A stretch of 64,000 nt of DNA from Heliocidaris tuberculata (lineage: Eukaryota; Echinodermata; Echinoidea; Camarodonta; Echinometridae). Below the pieces are notes generated by a model, which ran no database searches, had not been told where the DNA came from, and saw nothing but the letters and a program-made list of their open reading frames with translations. The position numbers and the translations under genes are program-made. Below are positions 56,495 through 64,000 of the stretch, piece by piece (the first letter of the stretch is position 1; every line of letters begins with the position of its first letter). The stretch spans positions 2,836,715-2,900,714 of the forward strand of contig CM046838.1 of assembly GCA_025618425.1 (NCBI GenBank). Reading direction: 5' to 3'.

Positions 56495-57110
56495 TATTAA
56501 GTTTGACTACACTAGGATAGGGAGTTGCATTTCCGGACACTTAACAAAAATTAGCCTGGCAATTTTGCCTCCAGATTTTACGGAAAACATGCATCAAGTA
56601 TAACTAAAACCAGTGAATATTTGCAATTCACATGATTTTCAACCTATCCTATGAAAGATTTGTGACAATTTGCATGAAAAGTTTTTCGATTTACTGTTTA
56701 AAAATGACCTGTCCGGATTAAGTTTAACAACCTGTCCGGAATTACAACGTCTACTCTGAGCAAGGAGTTATCAACTCCTTGCTCTGAGCCTAGCCTACAT
56801 GTATACTACTATAGCAGTACTCTGTAGACAGTCTAAGCTTTGTTTACAGTTTCAAGCTTACCTTCTATTATTTCTGCCTCGATATGACACAATCATAACA
56901 TTCTAAATGCAGCAAAATAAAGGATCTTTCCGATGTGGCGTATGGATTGAGTACAGTGTATGATAAAGATGGACGATCTGCATGCAATATCCTATATACA
57001 AATCGACGTAGTACGGTACGTACACGTACACTAGTACTTCGATCGCATAATTAAACAGCGCGCGCTATGCGCTAGCTCGCACTGCCCAATAGCGTGGGGA
57101 GGGCGGAGAA
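56495..57110. other. Non-coding flank right of the Gypsy element
   Basis: Unique-looking AT-rich sequence with a short palindrome AAGGAGTTATCAACTCCTT (about 56,762). No gene signal. Confidence 0.4.
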
Positions 57111-57137
57111 CGGGGGGGGGGGGGGGGGGGGGGGGGA
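57111..57137. repeat. Poly-G tract
   Basis: About 26 consecutive G, located relative to array B much as the poly-G at 39.43 kb is to array A (but on the same strand). Confidence 0.85.
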
Positions 57138-57224
57138 TCATGTGAGCTTGGTATGCCAACCAGGCAGCCAATCAGCGTTCTTGTTTATATGTCGCTGATT
57201 TGACTAGAAAGGAAGGTTGGGCAT

Positions 57225-58580
57225 TTTACCGAATAGGTCGGTGAACACTTGGCGACCATGGGGTCGCCAAGTGTTTTACGGAATAGGTAGGTGAACACTT
57301 GGCGCACAGAGAGGCGCCAAGTGTTCACTTTCCTATTCGGTAAAACACTTTGCGACCCTATGGGCGCCAAGTGTTCACCGACCTATTCTGTACAGACTTG
57401 CCTCAATTGCTGATGAAATTCACTCAAAACTCATTCTGTTACCAAATGAAAATGGACAAAACCAATTTTGTCATGCTGATTGTGTAACAAAATGATTTTT
57501 GTTACAAAATGAAAATGGACAAAACCAATTTTGTCATGCTAATTTTGTAACAAAATGATTTTTGTTACAAAATGAAAATGGACAAAACCAATTTTGTCAT
57601 GCTAATTTTGTAACAAAATGATTTCTGTTACAAAATGAAAATGGACAAAACCAATTTTGTCATGCTAATTTTGTAACAAAATGATTTTTGTTACAAAATG
57701 AAAATGGACAAAACCAATTTTGTCATGCTAATTTTGTAACAAAATGATTTTTGTTACAAAATGAAAATGGGCAAAACCAATTTTGTCATGCTAATTTTGT
57801 AACAAAATGATTTTTGTTACAAAATGAAAATGGACAAAACCAATTTTGTCATGCTAATTTTGTAACAAAATGATTTTTGTTACAAAATGAAAATGGACAA
57901 AACAAATTTTGTCATACTAATTTTGTAACAAAATGATTTTTGTTACAAAATGAAAATGGACAAAATAAATTTTGTCATGCTAATTTTGTAACAGAATGAT
58001 TTTTGTTACAGAATGACAATGGACAAAATAAATTTTGTCATGCTAATTTTGTAACCAAATGAATTTGGTTACAAAATGAAAATGAACAAAATAATTTTGT
58101 AACAAAATAATTTTTGTTACAAAATAAAAATGAACAAAATAATTTTGTCATGTTCATTTCGTAACAGAATGATTTTTGTTACAAAATGAGAATGGACAAA
58201 ATAATTTCGTATGTTAATTTTGTAACAAAATTATTTTCGTTACAAAATGAGAACGGACAAAATAATTTTCGTTACAAAATGTAATTGGACATGTTCATTT
58301 TGTAACAGAATGATTTTTGTAACAAAATGAAAATTTTGTCATGTTGATTTTGTAACAGAATGATTTTCGTTACAAAATGAAATCGGACAAAATGATTCCG
58401 TAATTTTAATTTTGTAACAGAATTTTTTTTTGTTACAAAATTACCCTATTAAATTCATTTTGTTACAAAATGAATAGCTATTCAATAATTTTGTAACAAA
58501 AACGAGTTTTGATTGAATTTTGTAACAAAATGAGCCAGATTTGGACGGAATAAGTAGGTGAACACTTGGCGCCCCATACT
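57225..58580. mobile_element. TIR element with TTTTGTTACAAAA minisatellite, copy B
   Basis: Reverse complement of the element at 38,157-39,325: starts with the GTGAACACTTGGCG hairpin block (about 57,240-57,385), continues with 63-base units (AAAATGGACAAAACCAATTT, TGTCATGCTAATTTTGTAAC) that become more divergent to the right, and ends GGTGAACACTTGGCGCCCC near 58,576. It has more units than copy A. No coding capacity. Confidence 0.85.
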
Positions 58581-58589
58581 AATGCACAC

Positions 58590-59445
58590 CCCGCCTGAAT
58601 CTAGAACTACAAGTACAACTAGCACCTGAATTTCAGTCACATCGGACATAGGGAACGGCTCTATTTCGGTTTCGATGTCGACGTCGTCATGATCTGACTC
58701 TCGATCTAGATTCGTCTTCGCAGTGTATCTTTAACATACAAATTCATAGTGCTTTGTTTTCACATAACATGCCATCTCATATATTCTGATCCTATCTGTA
58801 CACTGTGTTTTGCCTTCAAATGACACGTTTAAATTTTGTTTGACATGTGTTTTAGAACACTCTGTTGTATACATGTATATATAAATGTTTATTAAGAATA
58901 TAGACATGAATATAATAGAGTAAAAATGGTTTATCGCTTAAACAACCAATACAGTGTATCTATAACAGACGTACAGAGTCCTTTCTTTTTACATTAAATA
59001 ACATGCCATCTCAAAATCATGATCTTTTCATCTGTATACTGTAGCATATCTTGCCTTTACTGTTTAGCTGACGTATTTATATTTTCTACATTGTGCTTTA
59101 CATTTCTATCAGAAAAAAAAAGACATAATCTAACGTATACACATGCCAATATTGTTATTTATTTGAATGAAACTGAATATTGTATTCTAATAAGTGAAGA
59201 TGCCAATGTAACGTTTAAAAGATGCACAAGTTCCATAAGATATACATTTTCAGTGCATGTTCTAAGATTTTTATCAATTCCTTCAATGCATAACTATAAC
59301 CTACCAGGGAAAAAAAATATCGGAAACCTAAACATACCAGTGGAGGCCCTACAAATCTTATCACTTTTCATCACAACAGCTAAACCCTCTCCCCCCCTCT
59401 CTCTCTCCTGTATTCTTTATAATTTCTATCTATCCCCCCTGCATG

Positions 59446-59476
<31 letters not shown>

Positions 59477-60240
59477 ATCATTTTCCCACTGTCTATGAGT
59501 CTCTCTCATTTTTCCCACTGGCTGTTTCTCTCTCTCTCTCTCTCTCTCTCATTTTCCCCACCACTGTTTCCCACTGTATCCTTCTCTCTCGCTTCTTTCA
59601 ACATTACACTATATATGATTGAGCAACCTTTAATTGAAGAAATACAAACAAATGCAATCTGTTGTACATTGTAGGGTACATGTACTTAAACATTTTTTTT
59701 TGGACTTAATACATGTAGTGATAACATTTCTAAATTACGATAATTACCTCTTGACTGATTACTAAATACACCGTAGTACATTTTCTTTTCCATTCTATAG
59801 TTAGATTTTGCTTTCACTCCGTAAGGATATTTAAGTTCTTCCCCCAGTTTAACCCATGATGCTAATTAAATTGAACCTCATATGTTTAAAGAGGAGTCTG
59901 CTATAAATCAATTGTTCAAATATATTTAATCAATAAACTTCTTGCCTTTCAGTGTGAATGGGTACTTGGGCTGTCCATAGGAGAAGACCCCCCCCCCCCC
60001 CATGGTGCCACGGGTAATTTATGCTAGTTATAAGAAATAGGAAGGGGAAGGAGTTGAATAATAGTGTAAAGAGTCTGTTGCACAAAAGCAATTGAGCTCG
60101 TAATTTTATAAGCTGGCCTCAATGTAATAGTTAAAACTACTACTTTACATTTTCAAATGGCTTTAAAATTACATGTAATTGAATCATTTATCATTTGGGC
60201 TAAGAATATAAGGAAAAGTGATCACTATAGTTATTCATGA
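58590..60240. other. Non-coding with CT microsatellites
   Basis: AT-rich. (CT)n runs at about 59,395-59,408, 59,450-59,475 and 59,525-59,550, and a C-run at about 59,989-60,001. The 159-codon frame at 59,019-59,498 has no domain and ends in a CT repeat. Confidence 0.45.
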
Positions 60241-60241
60241 G

Positions 60242-60402
60242 CAGGGGCCGCGGAGCATTTTTGAGAGGGGGGGGGGGGGCTGATTTGATTTCACTCATTA
60301 ATGACAATTTTCGAACCTTTTTTAAAGAGATTTTATGACACGCGTCTACCGAAAAAAGTGAGGGGGCTGCAGCCCCCAGCCCCCCCTGTTCCGCGGCCCA
60401 TG
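60242..60402. mobile_element. Short MITE with CAGGGGCCGCGG ends
   Basis: CAGGGGCCGCGGAG at the left and TTCCGCGGCCC at the right are inverted ends. The interior GGCTGCAGCCCCCAGCCCCC and TCACTCATTAATGACA matches the fragment at 18,936-19,083 in inverted orientation. Confidence 0.6.
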
Positions 60403-61251
60403 ATGAAAAAATAGATGTTCATCTATAAATCTAATAGTGAGGATTCTAATCGTACCACTTTAATTTTCTCGCTGACTTTTCAAATTAATTTTCAAAAGTT
60501 AGATAATACCTTTAAGTAGGGGTAGGCAGCCCAACATAGCACCTATGAATGAAACTTCGCCTATTCAATACCGGTTATCAATTTCGGCTAACAGACTGTG
60601 CTAATTCTATAGGTCATGACGCTTTTGTACTAGATCACTAAAGGCTGTAGATAACCAAATCCTGGTCCTGGCATAGCAACAATTAGTTTTCAAGGTATGA
60701 CCCTAATCTGCCAAATGGAAGTCTGTTTGATATTGTGATTTTTTCATGCGAAACAGCACTTTGAATACATGAAATGGCAAAGCTAGGACGGTAATGTAAT
60801 TATGAGGATAAAACAGACTGAAAATGTTTCAAACGTCAAATATATAAATAAAATAAATAAACAAAAAGCTTTTAGATTTTGGAAAGTAGTAGTTTTGAAT
60901 TGATTGCACAAAATTGTGGCCAGCTTCTGACAGATGTTTCCGATATAAGGAGAAAATATCAAGCTAGCTAGCCCCCCCCCCCCGAAAAAGGAGAAAATAT
61001 CGTGCCCTTTCCACCCCCCCCCCGAAAACGGATAAATTTTGGGCTAGTGGCTACGCAAAACCGCAAAAGAAAGGAAGAGGTCAGGCCAGTTCACCCCAAA
61101 ACCCGAAAAATCCCCCCCGACCTTTAAAACAGAAAATCTGGCCAGTTCCGGCCGCTCGTCCCAAAAAGGAAAAAAAAATCTGTCCAGTCCCTCGAATATA
61201 TCGGGCCCGTTCCCTCTCCCCACTCCAAGTGAAACAAGGCCCGCTCTCCCT

Positions 61252-61254
<3 letters not shown>

Positions 61255-61296
<42 letters not shown>
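61255..61296. repeat. (AT)n microsatellite
   Basis: About 40 bases of pure AT between C-rich low-complexity blocks (60,970-61,250) and a T-run. Frames across it are repeat shadows. Confidence 0.93.
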
Positions 61297-61300
<4 letters not shown>

Positions 61301-61499
61301 CTTTTGTTTTGTTTCTCCAACCCTCTTTTTTTTTTTGCCATTCGATTTAGGGTACGTGCACCCCGTGCCCCCCCACCCCCTAGCCTTAGCGAGACATGTC
61401 AGCTTTATAGGTTTGAGTGGGCCAGGTACGTGGCATCGAAATTCCCCAACCAAATTTCAGTCCCAGTCCTCCCCTATATAATGGTGGTACAGTTAAAAG

Positions 61500-62480
61500 A
61501 CTTATTATAAAGATAACTTTAACAAATAATTTTAAAAACACTTGGGAATGGGTTGCAAAAGTTTGCGGGAATGTAACGGCTTCATCCTGTTAATGTCAAA
61601 GATAATATTCTGTAGTTAATCTCCTATAGTTTCTTAATTGCAAATCGTCGATTTGTAATGGATTGAATTTTTTATCGATGAATAAAATGCAATATGCACA
61701 TGTTGATAAGCTTCTTAAAGAGGAAATATACATTTACTACTTTATTTCTAATGATAGATGAATATATAAGAGCAGTATATTATTTGTATTATTAGTGAAA
61801 AATATTTTGCCAGTAAAAATGTAAGATAAAAAATTCCAGGAAATTTCTGTCATAAAACGTCAATCCTTTCCAATCGGCGGATCGAGATATAGAGCGCTTA
61901 TAGAATTATGACTGTCAGTTGTGAATCAGAAGGAACAATACTTGATTGTACTCTAAAAATGATTGTATAGACCACAGTGCTATTTATTTCTCTATAAGTT
62001 TTATTTGAAGGCTAGTCATGTTTGCGGTTTTTCAGCTGGCTTCGGACGCTACAAGGTTGATCAATCTGCTTATTTGTATAATCTGTTAATCACACAATAG
62101 CCATTGCCAAGGTAAACGTTTTCATAAAATACTCGCTCTCATTATCAAATCAGAAACAGGAACAACATATTTTGGTTGGGTTTATTTGTATGAGAAATGA
62201 TTGTGTGGTATTGTCCGGAAGTTATCTTCCCCCTCAAAACCACAATGTTGTCATAAAATATTGAAGCTTGCTTGTGTTTCTAGGACAATTCTGGCACTAA
62301 TTTTGATGTCGGGATTGAAAATCTTGGCTTGTCTTCCTGTTGTGTTTTTCAATTCAATAGCTAAATATTTGTCATATTTGCTGCTAAGTATACTTTGTTT
62401 GATGTTCCGCGCTTAGCAACCACTATACTGAAATAAAACTGTCGAATAATGCTTGCAAGTCGGCCTTCTCCCTTTTAAAT
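61500..62480. other. Non-coding AT-rich interval
   Basis: No repeat or coding segment that I can support. The 71-codon frame at 62,201-62,416 has no domain. Confidence 0.4.
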
Positions 62481-62581
62481 GAAATCTTTCTTTCATCTAT
62501 TGACGGGTGTTATCGTATTACCACTTGAAAATAGGAGGGGGGGGGGGATGTGGGCTGTCCCACATGCTGCATGTAGACCCA

Positions 62582-62598
62582 CGAATAATAATAATAAC

Positions 62599-62639
<41 letters not shown>

Positions 62640-62652
62640 TAATAATAATAAC

Positions 62653-62717
<65 letters not shown>

Positions 62718-62990
62718 TAATAATAATAACAATAATAATAATAATAATAATAATATTAATAGTAATAATAATAATAATAATAACAATAATAATAATGATA
62801 ACAACAACAATAATAACAACAACATTAACAATGATAATATTAATAATAATAATAATAATAATGAGAATAATAATAATAGAAGAAGAATAACAATAATAAC
62901 AATAATAATGATAATAATAATAAAACAACAAAAATAATAACAATAATAAATAAATAAATGAATAAATAATAATAATAAGGTTATCATTTT
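62582..62990. repeat. (AAT)n microsatellite, about 400 bases
   Basis: AAT triplets with AAC, GAT and GAG variants. Accounts for the poly-Asn, poly-Leu and poly-Ile frames on both strands. Confidence 0.95.
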
Positions 62991-63239
62991 CACAAATATA
63001 TGACGTACGGTAATACCCATACAATATCCTCCTGCCTGGAAGAGGCAGCGGGAGACTTTCTCTCGGAACGCTATCTTCTTAGAAAACACAATTTTCCATC
63101 ATTCCCCCCCCCCCAAAAAGAAAAAAATCTCTGAATTAAAGAAATACATGTAATCCTTAGCTGGTAAAACAGTTTTGATCGAATGTGAGACATAGCTACA
63201 CTCTTGTCCACACACACACACGCACCCACACACACATAC

Positions 63240-63450
63240 CTATGCGCGCATAATAACCGATGACATCTTTTACAACCTAGAATTTGACCGCATAACCGAT
63301 GACCTGTGTGTGTAGAATTCAACCGCATAACCGATGACCCGTCTGAAATGTTTCTATACAACCGACGACTTGTTCGCGTAACACCTACCCCTATATGCAA
63401 AAGCATGTAATTTGGGTCTAACTGCGCAGGTCTGACAACCGATGACGTCA
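63240..63450. repeat. Imperfect repeats of ATAACCGATGAC
   Basis: The 12-mer (A)TAACCGATGAC or close forms occurs at about 63,252, 63,292, 63,328, 63,358 (ACAACCGACGAC) and 63,436, spaced about 30-40 bases, often with GAATTxxACCGC before it. The last copy is the palindrome ACCGATGACGTCATCGGT. Confidence 0.7.
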
Positions 63451-63689
63451 TCGGTTCGCTGTGTGTCATTAGTTTGCAGGCACAAACCCTGGTCAGTCGT
63501 ACAAGAGAGTCTGCGCTGTAAGACTACCATAGGCCATGCACTGTAGCTGCTCCTGACACGACCAGTAGGTAGCTGGATTAGGCTCCTCTCAAGACACAAT
63601 GATTTTCTGATAAAGTGTCAAATTTGGGTCTGTGCTTGCAGACTAGTGTGTCATCGGTCCGAATGTAAAGTTCATGCCTATGTCATCGC

Positions 63690-63731
63690 TTTAAATGGGC
63701 GCACATACACACGCACACACACACACCCGCG

Positions 63732-63774
<43 letters not shown>

Positions 63775-63785
63775 TTACATATACA
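63690..63785. repeat. (CA)n microsatellite
   Basis: CACACA with GC and CG interruptions, then ATATACATAC. Confidence 0.93.
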
Positions 63786-64000
63786 TACACTGTTTTAAAA
63801 CCGGTCTGAGTCCCCTAAAAAAAAACAAAAACCCAACGTTTGTAACATCCGTTGTTCAGGAAACGGACTTGGATTAGCAGAACTAAAGGAAATAGACATC
63901 CCATATAACTTCCGGTAGAAACAGACTGAATAAATTGCCGTTTGTGTATAAGTAGATGTACTCAAACATGCATAATTGTAGTCATTAATTGTGTACTAAG

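Noticed and set aside
59019..59498. 159-codon plus-strand frame
   Set aside because: AT-rich, hydrophobic, ends in a CT microsatellite, and no domain or splice signals support it.
62479..63089. Poly-Asn and poly-Leu frames up to 198 codons
   Set aside because: Same reason: an AAT microsatellite read in several frames.

Overview
The window looks like nuclear DNA of a marine invertebrate deuterostome, most likely an echinoid (sea urchin, Lytechinus-like). This is an inference from the AT-rich, intron-bearing sequence, the very dense short transposons and microsatellites, motifs such as AGGCCTA and AGGGGAAGTTCACCC, and one ordinary animal gene. There is no operon structure, and most long reading frames in the window are simple repeats.

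Layout. 1-7.5 kb: repeat-rich, with a C-rich minisatellite (4.0-4.6 kb), hairpins and degenerate short transposons. 7.6-10.6 kb: mostly unique, with spliced-looking candidate exons on the minus strand. 10.8-14.7 kb: a 107-bp tandem duplication, a MITE, a hAT-type element with an 8-bp target duplication, and a G-rich minisatellite that is the inverted counterpart of the one at 4 kb. 15-19 kb: a LINE 3' end remnant, large ATT/AT microsatellites and a TTAA-flanked MITE. 19.7-23.7 kb: a composite of nested direct and inverted repeats. 23.8-32.1 kb: the only confidently recognised host gene, OMA1 (mitochondrial M48 metalloprotease), with eight coding exons that join in frame into 444 residues. 32-37 kb: its 3' flank. 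37.5-39.3 kb: a second TTAA MITE and a TTTTGTTACAAAA-rich palindromic array, whose inverted sister lies at 57.2-58.6 kb.

44.6-56.5 kb holds the most notable object: an apparently intact, young Ty3/Gypsy LTR retrotransposon of about 11.9 kb on the minus strand. It has 425/424-bp LTRs that differ at about two positions and a GTAC target duplication. Its Gag carries an N-terminal helix-hairpin-helix, an SR-like region and a CCHC knuckle. Pol carries protease, RT, RNase H, integrase and a C-terminal PHD finger. A third ORF, in the place where env would lie, encodes a TatD-family metal-dependent nuclease with all catalytic residues kept. Gag and Pol are joined by a textbook -1 frameshift cassette (GGGAAAC, 6-nt spacer, perfect 8-bp stem). 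A good 3' splice site lies between the pol stop and the nuclease start, so the nuclease is probably made from a spliced subgenomic RNA. Each LTR carries a near-consensus CTCF-like site.

56.5-64 kb: G-tracts, the second TTTTGTTACAAAA array, small MITE remnants, AT/ATT/CA microsatellites and no recognisable gene.
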